Positions 28,159 to 37,048 of a stretch of 64,000 nucleotides of DNA are shown one piece after another. The notes below the pieces were generated by a model. That model did not search any database. It saw only the letters and a list, made by a program, of their open reading frames with translations, and was not told where the DNA came from. Source of the stretch: Kaistella jeonii (GTDB taxonomy: Bacteria; Bacteroidota; Bacteroidia; Flavobacteriales; Weeksellaceae). The first letter of the stretch is position 1, and each line of letters begins with the position of its first letter. The stretch lies in assembly GCF_000812865.1 (NCBI RefSeq), contig NZ_JSYL01000002.1:310001-374000 (forward strand), read 5' to 3'. A program made the position numbers and the translations under genes.

Positions 28159-28869
28159 CTACCCAATTCCTTGTTCTTTCCAAGTAAATGGTGTTTTGAA
28201 AAATCCACCAGCGGCTGCAACAATGTCTTTCGGTGGTTTTGCCACATCCAAACCATTTGCACCAACTACGTCATCTCCTGAGAAATCCATAGAATTAGGG
28301 TTAATAATATCTCTAATCGCAGAAGCATGTCTCGCTTCAACACTTACTATTTTACCTGCAATTACTAAATAATCTAGATTTTTAATTAATCTACCTGCAC
28401 CGTTATAAGCTGCAACACCGGTGTCTTCCAATGCTTTGGCAGTAGCAAGAATCGATGTTCTACTACTGAAATCGATACCGTCATATTTAAATTCTAATTT
28501 TGGTGTCGGCGTCGCACCCGCTGCAGTAATCGCGGCTTTGAAAAAATCTCTGTGAATAACCTCATGATTATAAATATCTATAAAAACTTGTTTTTCCGCT
28601 GCAGAAATACCACTGTAAAAATTATTAACCACTTTCGTGTAAAAATCAGCTTCTAGTTGTTCTAATGCATAAGCATAATTTAAAATCCCCACATCACCTA
28701 CTCCTAGGTCAAATATCGCATCTTGCGGCATATATGGTGGATCATCATTTCTACATCCGGCCAAAGTAAGTCCTGCTACTACGAGACCGACTCCACCTAA
28801 CTTCAGAAAATTTCTTCTGTTTGTATCCAAAGTTGCTCCTTTGTTTGATACATGAACTGTTTTTTCCAT
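28159..28869 (-). CDS. Ferritin-like domain protein, predicted Tat lipoprotein
   Basis: A 236-residue paralogue of the next gene. The N-terminus has a twin-arginine motif (RRNFLK at about residues 18-23), a hydrophobic core and a lipobox LAGC, so a folded, possibly metal-loaded protein would be exported and lipid-anchored. The ferritin-like core has LEQLEADFY, HEVIHRDF (ExxH), ALEDTGVAAY and SVEARHAS (ExxH), a complete diiron set. It leads a two-gene operon preceded by a 356-bp non-coding region. I see no heme or copper motif. Confidence 0.88.
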   Translation of the reverse strand: MEKTVHVSNKGATLDTNRRNFLKLGGVGLVVAGLTLAGCRNDDPPYMPQDAIFDLGVGDVGILNYAYALEQLEADFYTKVVNNFYSGISAAEKQVFIDIYNHEVIHRDFFKAAITAAGATPTPKLEFKYDGIDFSSRTSILATAKALEDTGVAAYNGAGRLIKNLDYLVIAGKIVSVEARHASAIRDIINPNSMDFSGDDVVGANGLDVAKPPKDIVAAAGGFFKTPFTWKEQGIG

Positions 28870-29225
28870 AATAAATATTTTTTAATTTGGTTCTAATATA
28901 AATTACGAGCCTCAAAAGTTTTTAGATTTAAATTATTTATAAAAAATTCAGAATAATTGTTACTTCGTTGAATTACTGCACTTTAAATTTGGCAAATTTT
29001 TACTTTTCTGCACCAAATGTTCCTCTTTTATGAAAGAATAACAATTGTTAAAAGCTTTATTGAAATTTATTTAAGAATTTGAATTAGAACCCTCTTTCTA
29101 GCTTTCACTTTAAAAAAAATAATTTTGTTTGCTGAAAATTGAACTTATATTTAATTGAACTTAGGATCCAATGATCAAGATTTCAACAAAAAAAATTCAA
29201 AAAAAAACTCTATTTTTGTGAGATT
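28870..29225. other. Non-coding gap between ferritin-like operon and recJ
   Basis: AT-rich, no credible frame. It holds a perfect palindrome TAACAATTGTTA (29039-29050) that could be an operator, and, at its recJ end, TATTTTTG (29211-29218) matching the TAnnTTTG promoter element 7 nt before the recJ ATG. Nothing else is recognised. Confidence 0.5.
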
Positions 29226-30935
29226 ATGAATCAAAAATGGATTTACAAACCCGAACCCGATGAAGAAATTGTTGATGGATTAAGTACATCTCTAGGTTTC
29301 GGCACCTTTGAATCCAAAATTCTCGTCATGCGCGGAATCGACAATTATCAAAAAGCGCGGGAATTCTTTAAACCCAACCTCAACGATATTCACAATCCAT
29401 TCCTTATGAAGGATATGCAACTTGCGGTAGATCGCATTGCAACAGCGATTGAAAATGGAGAAAAAATAATGGTCTATGGTGATTATGATGTCGACGGAAC
29501 CACTGCAGTTGCCTTGATGTATCTTTACCTCAGCAAAATTGTAGATAAAAAATACCTTACTTATTATATTCCCGACCGAAATATTGAAGGTTACGGGATT
29601 TCAAACGAAGGAATCGATTTCGCAAAAGAAAACGGTTTCTCTGTAATAATTGCACTTGATTGCGGAATCAAAGCACTCGATAAAGTTGAATACGCGAATA
29701 ATTTAGGCGTAGATTTTATTATTTGCGATCACCATTTACCCGGCGAAGAAATTCCTGCTGCGGTCGCAGTTCTAGATCCTAAAAGAGTCGATTGCCGCTA
29801 TCCGTTCAAAGAATTGTCTGGTTGCGGAGTTGGGTTCAAATTATGTCAGGGTTTAAATACCATTTATAAAATTCCGGAAGCTGAACTTTTCGAATTGACC
29901 GATTTACTCGCAATTTCTATCGCCGCAGACATCGTTTCAATGACGGGAGAAAACAGAGTTTTGGCGAAACAGGGTTTAAAAGTTTTAAGAAAATCCAGAA
30001 ATCTGGGCTTAAGAATGTTGATCCCCGAAGATAAACTGGCAACTTTCGAGATCTCAAACATCGTTTTTGAAATCGCACCAAAAATAAATGCTGCCGGAAG
30101 AATATCCCATGGTAAAGCCGCCGTAGAATTAATGGTTTCCGATAATTTAAAACAGGCGCATCAAATTGTAAGTGACATTATAACACTCAATGATTCCCGC
30201 CGGGAAATGGATACGAGCAGTACCATCGAAGCACTTTTGCAAGTAGAAACAACTGGTCAACTGCAAAATTTTTCTACCGTTGTTTACGGTTCAACATGGA
30301 ACAAAGGCGTTATCGGAATCGTAGCTTCAAGATTAACTGAAACTTTTTATAAACCTACTATTGTTTTCGCAGACGGAAACAACGGCGAAATGGTCGCTTC
30401 GGCGCGGTCAATTGCTGATTTCGATGTGCATGATGCCCTGGAAAACTGTTCAGATCTTTTTCTAAAATTTGGCGGTCATCCCGCAGCAGCAGGACTTTCG
30501 ATGGAAAAAGACAAGTTTGAACTATTCAAAGAAAAGTTTGAAAAAGTAGTTGCCCAAAAAATTCAGGACCATCAAAAAGAACCAAGCATAAAAATTGATT
30601 CCGACGTTACGATCGATGATCTGGATAAAGATTTCTTCAACTTCCACCGTAAATTAGCGCCATTTGGTCCGAACAATATGAAACCCGTTCTGGTTTTAAA
30701 AAATCAAAAAGTTTCGGGTTATGTGAAAACGATGGGGAAAGATAATAATCATTTAAAATTCTTCATCAAACAAGATTCTACAGGAAAAAACATTGAATGT
30801 GTAGGTTTTAAACTGGGAAAATTTGCCGATGATTTTCGACAAAAGACTTTCGACATCGCCTTTACCGCCGAAGAAAATCACTGGAAAGGAAATGTGACTT
30901 ATTATTTGAATATTCGAGACGTAAAATTTAATTAA
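29226..30935 (+). CDS. recJ: Single-stranded-DNA-specific exonuclease RecJ
   Basis: A 569-residue 5'-3' exonuclease of the DHH superfamily, used in recombination and mismatch repair. Motifs in order: VYGDYDVDGTTAVALMY (motif I), IIALDCGIKALD, FIICDHHLPGE (DHH), GCGVGFKLCQ, and the DHHA1 domain with GGHPAAAGLSM near residue 420, then the OB-fold end. The start ATG lies just 7 nt behind a TATTTTTG promoter-like element, so the transcript may be nearly leaderless. Confidence 0.97.
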   Translation: MNQKWIYKPEPDEEIVDGLSTSLGFGTFESKILVMRGIDNYQKAREFFKPNLNDIHNPFLMKDMQLAVDRIATAIENGEKIMVYGDYDVDGTTAVALMYLYLSKIVDKKYLTYYIPDRNIEGYGISNEGIDFAKENGFSVIIALDCGIKALDKVEYANNLGVDFIICDHHLPGEEIPAAVAVLDPKRVDCRYPFKELSGCGVGFKLCQGLNTIYKIPEAELFELTDLLAISIAADIVSMTGENRVLAKQGLKVLRKSRNLGLRMLIPEDKLATFEISNIVFEIAPKINAAGRISHGKAAVELMVSDNLKQAHQIVSDIITLNDSRREMDTSSTIEALLQVETTGQLQNFSTVVYGSTWNKGVIGIVASRLTETFYKPTIVFADGNNGEMVASARSIADFDVHDALENCSDLFLKFGGHPAAAGLSMEKDKFELFKEKFEKVVAQKIQDHQKEPSIKIDSDVTIDDLDKDFFNFHRKLAPFGPNNMKPVLVLKNQKVSGYVKTMGKDNNHLKFFIKQDSTGKNIECVGFKLGKFADDFRQKTFDIAFTAEENHWKGNVTYYLNIRDVKFN

Positions 30936-30965
30936 AGCTTATATTTAATTTTAAATTAAAAATTT

Positions 30966-32117
30966 CTACAAAATCGGATGCCTTTCAAATTCCTTCTCTC
31001 GATCAAAAAGATAACGATACGTCGCTAATTTACGCGTCACTTCAGTTTCTAAATTCTCTGCGATCTTCATCATTTTTGGATTAAAATCACCGATCCACTG
31101 CATTTCGTAATCTTCAAAATCAGTGGTTTTTCTAAAATGTCTCGTTCCTTCCCAGATCATAAAGCCGTCGATGCCTTTTTTCTGCCATTCCGGAACAATC
31201 CCAAAAACCAAACCGACCATTTTCTTATTTTTTCTGAACTTCTTAACGAAAAGAAATTTCAGTTTCTGCCAAAGTCCAAACTTTCCATCCAGATATTTGA
31301 ACCATTGATTGAGATCGGGAATATTCATCCACATTGCGATGGGTTTTTCATTTTCGTAAATAAACCAGGAAATATGATCGTTGATAACAGGTTTCAAAGT
31401 GAGAAATAGTTTCAGCGTTTGCGCATTAGTAAGTTGTTTTCCTTCACCATGATTTGCCCAGGCTTTATTATAAACTTCCGTAAAATCGACAGCGAATTTT
31501 TCCAGATTTTTAGCTTTCATTCTTTTCGCAGAAATCGGTTTTACTTTTGAAATTCTTTCGTGCATTTCCAGAAAATTTTCAGCAACCGGATCATGGATCT
31601 TTCGGCCAAAACATAATTGATTGAAATAAATCTGAAATCCATAATTCTCAAAAAGTTCTTTATAATAAGGAGGATTATAATTCATCCCGAAAAGTGGTTC
31701 GGAAAAACCTTCGATCAAAAGTCCCCAAAACCGATCCCTTTCCCCGAAATTAATCGGTCCATCCATCGCCTCCATTCCTTTTCCCTGAAGCCGATCCTTC
31801 GCAAAATCAAAGATAAAATTGGCTGTTTCCTGATCATTAATGCAGTCAAAAAAACCAATCCCACCCGTTGGTTGATCCTGTTCATATTTTTTATTAATGA
31901 AGACTGCAATTTTGCCGACCGTTTTATTTTTATCATTTAAAAAGAGAAAACGTTCACATTCTCCAAAGCGAAAAAATTTATTCCTTTTAGTATCAAAAAC
32001 ACTCTCAATATCTTTATCAATCGGACGAATATAATTTGAATCATCAGAAAACAAACGTGCCGAAAACTCTGTAAATTCCTTCTTATGTTCTTTAGAAACC
32101 ACTTTTTCTACCTTCAT
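30966..32117 (-). CDS. GNAT-fold acetyltransferase-like protein
   Basis: A 383-residue protein of a Bacteroidota family usually labelled N-acetyltransferase or hypothetical. Features: an N-terminal GNAT-like strand-helix portion (FLFLNDKNKTVGKIAVFINKK), the conserved GPINFGERDRFWGLLIEGF, and a second GNAT-like half (HISWFIYENEKPIAMWMNIPD, then GIVPEWQKKGIDGFM in the acetyl-CoA loop position). The duplicate layout suggests two tandem GNAT units with only the second possibly binding CoA. It is convergent with recJ. Substrate unknown. Confidence 0.7.
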   Translation of the reverse strand: MKVEKVVSKEHKKEFTEFSARLFSDDSNYIRPIDKDIESVFDTKRNKFFRFGECERFLFLNDKNKTVGKIAVFINKKYEQDQPTGGIGFFDCINDQETANFIFDFAKDRLQGKGMEAMDGPINFGERDRFWGLLIEGFSEPLFGMNYNPPYYKELFENYGFQIYFNQLCFGRKIHDPVAENFLEMHERISKVKPISAKRMKAKNLEKFAVDFTEVYNKAWANHGEGKQLTNAQTLKLFLTLKPVINDHISWFIYENEKPIAMWMNIPDLNQWFKYLDGKFGLWQKLKFLFVKKFRKNKKMVGLVFGIVPEWQKKGIDGFMIWEGTRHFRKTTDFEDYEMQWIGDFNPKMMKIAENLETEVTRKLATYRYLFDREKEFERHPIL

Positions 32118-32198
32118 ATTTCAAAAATAGTCAATTTATTTTTTCAATAAAATTGTAATTTTTGTTTTTTTTCAGTATTTTTAAAAAAATCGAAGATC

Positions 32199-32720
32199 TT
32201 GAAGAAAACCCTTGTTATTTTTGCACATCCTTATTTTGAATATTCTACTTCCAACGTAGAGTTAGTAAAAATATATGATGGTGTTGAAAATTTGGTTTTC
32301 AAAGATTTGTATGAAGAATACCCTGATTTTCACATTCAGGCTTTCAAAGAGAGAAAAAGAATCAGAGACTACGAGCGACTCATTTTTCATTTTCCCCTGA
32401 TCTGGTTTTCGATTCCACCGCTTCTTAAACTTTGGATCGACGAGGTTTTCGACATGACGTGGACGATGGAAAAAAACCATCCACTTCAAAATAAAGATGT
32501 AATCATCATCGTAACTGTAGGCGGAAAAGCAGAACATTACACGCCGGAAGGAATGTATGAAACCACGATCGAAGAACTATTAAAATCACTTACATTATCA
32601 TTAAAAGTAAATCAAATCGAAGTAAAAGAATTAATCGCAGTTCATAATTCCGACGATCTAACCAAAGAAGAACTTTTGGATATTTCCGGAAAAATTAAAA
32701 AAACCCTCAACATTAGATAA
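32199..32720 (+). CDS. kefF: KefF-like NAD(P)H-dependent oxidoreductase
   Basis: A 173-residue flavodoxin-fold quinone oxidoreductase of the KefF/MdaB family, an ancillary subunit that activates KefC-type potassium efflux. Motifs: IFAHPYFEYSTSN (FMN phosphate loop), FHFPLIWFSIPPLLKLWIDEVF, and VGGKAEHYTPEG. No ATG fits; the TTG at 32199 gives MKKTLVIFAHP with full homology. Its stop codon shares one base with the antiporter ATG, so the two are translationally coupled. Confidence 0.88.
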   Translation: MKKTLVIFAHPYFEYSTSNVELVKIYDGVENLVFKDLYEEYPDFHIQAFKERKRIRDYERLIFHFPLIWFSIPPLLKLWIDEVFDMTWTMEKNHPLQNKDVIIIVTVGGKAEHYTPEGMYETTIEELLKSLTLSLKVNQIEVKELIAVHNSDDLTKEELLDISGKIKKTLNIR

Positions 32721-34552
32721 TGGAGAATTCACTTGCAATGACCGCCCTCATTTTTTTAGGTGCAGCCATTATCATGGTTCCATTGGTCCGGAAACTGGGT
32801 TTGAGTTCTGTGATCGGATTTATTCTGGGCGGAATTATTATTGGTCCTTTTGTTTTAAAATTAACAGGTCGCGGTTCCGAAGACATCATGAATACGACAG
32901 AATTTGGCGTGATCATGTTGCTTTTCCTAATAGGCTTAGAAGTTGAACCCAAAAAATTCTGGCGCATCAGAAAGAAAATTTTCGGCATGGGTTTGAGTCA
33001 GATGTTGATCACAGTGACCTTACTTTTCCTCATATTTTATGTAGCAAAATGGCGTCCTGATCAAGCTTTGGTGGCGGCTTTGTGTTTTGCACTTTCTTCT
33101 ACGGCGATCGTGTTGCAGACTTTAAAAGAGAAAGATATTTTCCGCACAGAAGTCGGTGAATCTTCCTTCTCGATCCTTCTGTTTCAGGATATTGCTGTGA
33201 TTCCGATTTTAGCTTTATTGCCTGTTTTAGCTTCACGACCAACAGATAAAGAGCAAATGATCTTGCTGCAATATTTACCCGATTGGTTACAGCCGTTTTC
33301 GATTATTCTGGGAGTTTTGCTTTTGATTTTTTTAGGCCGTTATATTTTTGTGCCGTTTCTGAGATACGTTTCACGGTCGGGAATGAATGAATTATTGACC
33401 GCTTCTTCCCTATTTCTCGTTATTGGAGTTTCAGAATTGATGAATGCTGTCGGATTATCTCCGGCTCTTGGAGCTTTTATCGCCGGAGTAATGTTGGCTA
33501 CGAGTGAATTTCGTCATGAACTTGAAAGTCAGATCGAGCCATTTAAAGGATTACTATTGGCTGTTTTTTTTGTTAGTGTTGGAGCAACCATCAATTTCTT
33601 CGTCATCATGGAAGATCCGATGTTTATTTTCACAACCACGATCGTAGTTTTAGCAGTAAAATTTGGCGTTCTTTTCGGCGTTGGGAAATTCTTTAAGTTA
33701 AAGATAGATCAAAATTTCATGGTTGCTTTTGCCTTATCTCAAATTGGAGAATTTGCTTTTGTACTCATCAATTATTCCACAAATCTGTATTTACTGGATC
33801 CAAAATTAAATGCACAACTTCTCGCAATTACGGCGATCACAATGTGTATTACTCCAATTTTACTAATCATTAATGATAAATTCATTGAACCAAGATGGCC
33901 AAAACCTCAAAACAATGATGACGAAATTGCCGAACCCATCAAACAACAAAGAATAATTATTGTTGGATTTGGCCATTTTGGAAGTACCGTTGGAAGATTA
34001 CTGCGCGTGAATGGAGTGAAAGCTACTGTTTTGGATAATGATCCGGAGCGTGTAAATATTTTAAGAAAAAATGGCTTTAAAGTTTATTTTGGAGACGCTG
34101 CGAAACCCGGAATTTTACGTTCAGCCGGTGCAGAAACTGCAGATTTGCTCATCCTTTGTTTAGACAGTCCGGAGAAAAATAAATTTATTCTCGAATATGC
34201 TCGGGAAAAATTTCCGCAACTGAAATTTTTTGTTCGTTCAAAAAATCGTCTCGATGCTTATGATTTCATTAATAATGGAGTCGATAACATTTACCGCGAA
34301 ACATTGGGAACCGCAGTAAATATGGCGGTAGATATTTTGAAAGCTACAGGAATGCGCGCTTATGCAGCGAGAAGACTTGGACAACGGTTTATGCTTATTG
34401 ATAAAGCGGTGACGAGAAGATTGGCCAAAGAAAAAAGCAACGATACTGTGACTTTTACGATGAAAGAATATCTGGAACGTGAAGCTGAACTTTTGGCGCA
34501 AGACAGCCATTCTTTCGACGAATCGCAGTGGAGTGAAAACGAAGAATTTTAA
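32720..34552 (+). CDS. kefC: KefB/KefC-type cation:proton antiporter (CPA2) with RCK/TrkA-N domain
   Basis: A 610-residue antiporter of the CPA2 family. About 12-13 membrane helices in the first 390 residues include FGVIMLLFLIGLEVEPKKFW, ALSSTAIVLQTL, LLFQDIAVIPILALLPVL (family LFQDIAVIP motif) and GLSPALGAFIAGVMLA. A cytosolic RCK domain follows (IIVGFGHFGSTVGRLLRVNG, VYFGDAAKPGILRSAGAE). With KefF it should export K+ in response to electrophile-glutathione adducts, although glutathione use in this organism is not shown. Confidence 0.93.
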   Translation: MENSLAMTALIFLGAAIIMVPLVRKLGLSSVIGFILGGIIIGPFVLKLTGRGSEDIMNTTEFGVIMLLFLIGLEVEPKKFWRIRKKIFGMGLSQMLITVTLLFLIFYVAKWRPDQALVAALCFALSSTAIVLQTLKEKDIFRTEVGESSFSILLFQDIAVIPILALLPVLASRPTDKEQMILLQYLPDWLQPFSIILGVLLLIFLGRYIFVPFLRYVSRSGMNELLTASSLFLVIGVSELMNAVGLSPALGAFIAGVMLATSEFRHELESQIEPFKGLLLAVFFVSVGATINFFVIMEDPMFIFTTTIVVLAVKFGVLFGVGKFFKLKIDQNFMVAFALSQIGEFAFVLINYSTNLYLLDPKLNAQLLAITAITMCITPILLIINDKFIEPRWPKPQNNDDEIAEPIKQQRIIIVGFGHFGSTVGRLLRVNGVKATVLDNDPERVNILRKNGFKVYFGDAAKPGILRSAGAETADLLILCLDSPEKNKFILEYAREKFPQLKFFVRSKNRLDAYDFINNGVDNIYRETLGTAVNMAVDILKATGMRAYAARRLGQRFMLIDKAVTRRLAKEKSNDTVTFTMKEYLEREAELLAQDSHSFDESQWSENEEF

Positions 34553-34553
34553 A

Positions 34554-35033
34554 TTAGTAGTTCGGACAATCTTCCGCAGTAATATTGGTTAGATTAACTA
34601 TTTTATCATTGAGCGAAACTTTTACTTCTTGGAAATCACCTTCTATACAATCATCTTTTCCATCCTTAAAATCACCGTTTGTAGCCTCAATTTCTACTCC
34701 ACTTCCAGAAATAGAATAGTTGTTTTCAGTAAAATTAAATCTGTTCAGAGGATAATCTTTTCCATCAATCCTTATATTGCCTTCGTTGGAATTTTGATCA
34801 AAATAAAAGAGTACGTTTCCGTTTTGCTTAAAAATTGCTCTTCCTTTTTCGCTGGTAATATTTTGAGGTATAATTTTAAAAGCAACAGATTCTTCAGTGT
34901 TTTTAAAGGCTGGAATTTGCATACTGTCGAGAACTGATTTTGTAGAATCGGCATCATTTTGCACTAAGCTTTCTTTGTCTTTCTTACACGAAAGAACAGC
35001 GGAGAATATCATCAATAAAAGGATCTTTTTCAT
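34554..35033 (-). CDS. Hypothetical lipoprotein
   Basis: A 159-residue protein with signal peptide and lipobox (MKKILLLMIFSAVLSCKK), so Cys16 would be lipidated. The mature part is a small beta-rich domain with no family I recognise; it carries acidic patches (DFKDGKDDCIEGDF) and two cysteines that could pair. Convergent with kefC, one base between stops. Similar short lipoproteins are common and variable in Flavobacteriia. Confidence 0.7.
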   Translation of the reverse strand: MKKILLLMIFSAVLSCKKDKESLVQNDADSTKSVLDSMQIPAFKNTEESVAFKIIPQNITSEKGRAIFKQNGNVLFYFDQNSNEGNIRIDGKDYPLNRFNFTENNYSISGSGVEIEATNGDFKDGKDDCIEGDFQEVKVSLNDKIVNLTNITAEDCPNY

Positions 35034-35065
35034 ATTTAAGTTTTTCTAAGTTTTTTAAGCAATAA

Positions 35066-36436
35066 TTATTCCTTCACTAAAACAAGATAAGACCACGGTT
35101 CCAGTTTTAAATTTGTCTTTTCTTCGATATTGAAAATTTTTCCGCTAAAAAGTTCTTTGTAATTTCCCTGATCATATTTTGTATCAAGGTTTACAGAAAC
35201 CGTTTCATTTGAAAAATTCAAGATTGGAAAAACAACATCCTTATTTTTTTCTCTATAAAAGGAGATGATTTTATCCTGCTGATCATTCACAACATGAATC
35301 ATTTCACCGCCATATTTTCCATTCCACAACGCTTGATTCTCGTGTTTTAAATGAAATAATTTCCTAAATAAATCTGCATTTACATCATCTTTCCATTCGA
35401 TCGGATCTTTTTCAAAAAATTTCAGACTTCTGTTCAGACCTGCTTCCTGACCGCTATAGCAAAGCATCATGCCGTTGACGACTCCAGTCATTACAATCGC
35501 AGTTTTCAAGCCAGGCCCAAAATTCAAGTACGGATTTCCTTCCCAGGAATTTTTATCGTGATTATCGGTGAAAGTCATTCGATACGCATTTCTTGGGACG
35601 GTGTTTACATCGTGAGAAAGGTATTCGACCAAACCTGATAATTTCTGTTGGTTTGTCGCAACGCGCAGTTGATCCCACAAACTCCAGGAATACGTCATGT
35701 CGAAAGATTTTTTATACAGATCGCGACTCTCCCATTCCGCCAGCATAAATACCGGCTTTATCTGATCCAGTTCCTGTCGCGCATTTTCCCAGAAATCGGT
35801 GGGAATAAATCCCGCGACATCGGCGCGATAACCATCGATATTGGTTTCTTTTACCCAATATTTCAGAGCATCGGTCATGTATTTTCTAAAATCCGGATTG
35901 TCGTAATCAAAATCGATCACATCATCCCAATCGTACCAAGGCGTTGGCTGAAAATTTCCTTCCTTCGTTTTCGTGTACCAATCTGGATGCTGCGTTGCAA
36001 GCGGATTATCCCACGCAGAATGATTTCCCACCCAATCGATGATCACATACATTCCCATCGAATGAATTTTATCAACCAAATGCTGAAAATCCTTCCTGGT
36101 TCCAAACTCTGAATTGATTCCGTAGAAATCTTTCACAGAATAATAACTTCCCAAAGAGCCTTTTCTATTTTTCACGCCGATCGGATGAATTGGCATAAGC
36201 CAAATAATATCAACACCCATCTTTTTGAGACGAGGCAAATGATTTTCAAAAGCTTTGAAAGTTCCCTCCGGCGTATATTGACGAATATTTACTTCGTAGA
36301 TCGTCGCATTTTTCGACCATTCTGGATGCGTAATTTCTACATATTCTTTCGGTTGATAACGCGGATCTTTGGTTTGACTTTTAAGCAAAAAAATTCCCGA
36401 AAACAAGAATATGAAAAGTAATATGAAGTTTTTCAT
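35066..36436 (-). CDS. Secreted alpha-amylase family protein (GH13)
   Basis: A 456-residue glycosidase with signal peptide (FILLFIFLFSGIFLLKS) and a GH13 barrel. Conserved regions: VIIDWVGNHSAWDNP (region I), GYRADVAG (region II, nucleophile Asp), FMLAEWES (region III, acid/base Glu) and MTFTDNHDKNSW (region IV). C-terminal beta-sandwich domain from about residue 370. It would cut alpha-glucans in the periplasm or outside. Downstream is a small lipoprotein gene; upstream is aroQ, in the same direction and 10 bp away, though the functions are unrelated. Confidence 0.93.
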   Translation of the reverse strand: MKNFILLFIFLFSGIFLLKSQTKDPRYQPKEYVEITHPEWSKNATIYEVNIRQYTPEGTFKAFENHLPRLKKMGVDIIWLMPIHPIGVKNRKGSLGSYYSVKDFYGINSEFGTRKDFQHLVDKIHSMGMYVIIDWVGNHSAWDNPLATQHPDWYTKTKEGNFQPTPWYDWDDVIDFDYDNPDFRKYMTDALKYWVKETNIDGYRADVAGFIPTDFWENARQELDQIKPVFMLAEWESRDLYKKSFDMTYSWSLWDQLRVATNQQKLSGLVEYLSHDVNTVPRNAYRMTFTDNHDKNSWEGNPYLNFGPGLKTAIVMTGVVNGMMLCYSGQEAGLNRSLKFFEKDPIEWKDDVNADLFRKLFHLKHENQALWNGKYGGEMIHVVNDQQDKIISFYREKNKDVVFPILNFSNETVSVNLDTKYDQGNYKELFSGKIFNIEEKTNLKLEPWSYLVLVKE

Positions 36437-36446
36437 AGCATCAACT

Positions 36447-36860
36447 TTATTGAATGATCAAACTTGCGATTGCGAGAGAATATCCATTCATTCCAAAACC
36501 GCTGATAATGCCGTCTGCATTTACAGCGGTTACTGATTTTTGACGAAACTCCTCTCTTTTGTAGATATTGCTGATATGAACTTCAATTTTTGGTTGCGAA
36601 ATATTTTTCAGGCAATCTGCAATCGCGTAAGAATAATGTGTAAAAGCTCCAGGATTAATAATCAACGCTTCGAAATTATCCTCCTGTAGGCGATTAATGA
36701 TTTCACCCTCAACATTCGATTGATAATATGAAATATCGTGTTTTGGGTACGCTTTTTGTAACAGTTCTAAATGCTTTTCCATGGAAACTGTGCCGTATAT
36801 TTCGGGTTCGCGTGTTCCTAAAAGATTGAGGTTAGGACCGTTTAATATTAGAATTTTCAT
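36447..36860 (-). CDS. aroQ: 3-dehydroquinate dehydratase, type II
   Basis: A 137-residue type II dehydroquinase of the shikimate pathway. Motifs: ILILNGPNLNLLGTREPEIYG (catalytic Arg/Tyr loop), SNVEGEIINRLQ, LIINPGAFTHYSYAIADCL, EVHISNIYKREEFRQ, and SGFGMNGYSLA. The ATG at 36860 is preferred to a TTG two codons upstream. A TATATTTG element on the minus strand lies just before the gene (36873-36880), a likely promoter element. Confidence 0.96.
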   Translation of the reverse strand: MKILILNGPNLNLLGTREPEIYGTVSMEKHLELLQKAYPKHDISYYQSNVEGEIINRLQEDNFEALIINPGAFTHYSYAIADCLKNISQPKIEVHISNIYKREEFRQKSVTAVNADGIISGFGMNGYSLAIASLIIQ

Positions 36861-37048
36861 CTTCAAATTTTTACAAATATAGGTTGTTTGCCTAAAATTA
36901 TTAATTTTGAGGCTTTAAATATTATATTTACGACCCGTCCAAGATTTTAATCAGTCCGGAAAATCTATAATATTATTACAATTCTAATACATTAAAGTCA
37001 ACCGTAATGTATTTTTTTTGTAAATTTTAATCCATCTAATTTGAGTAA

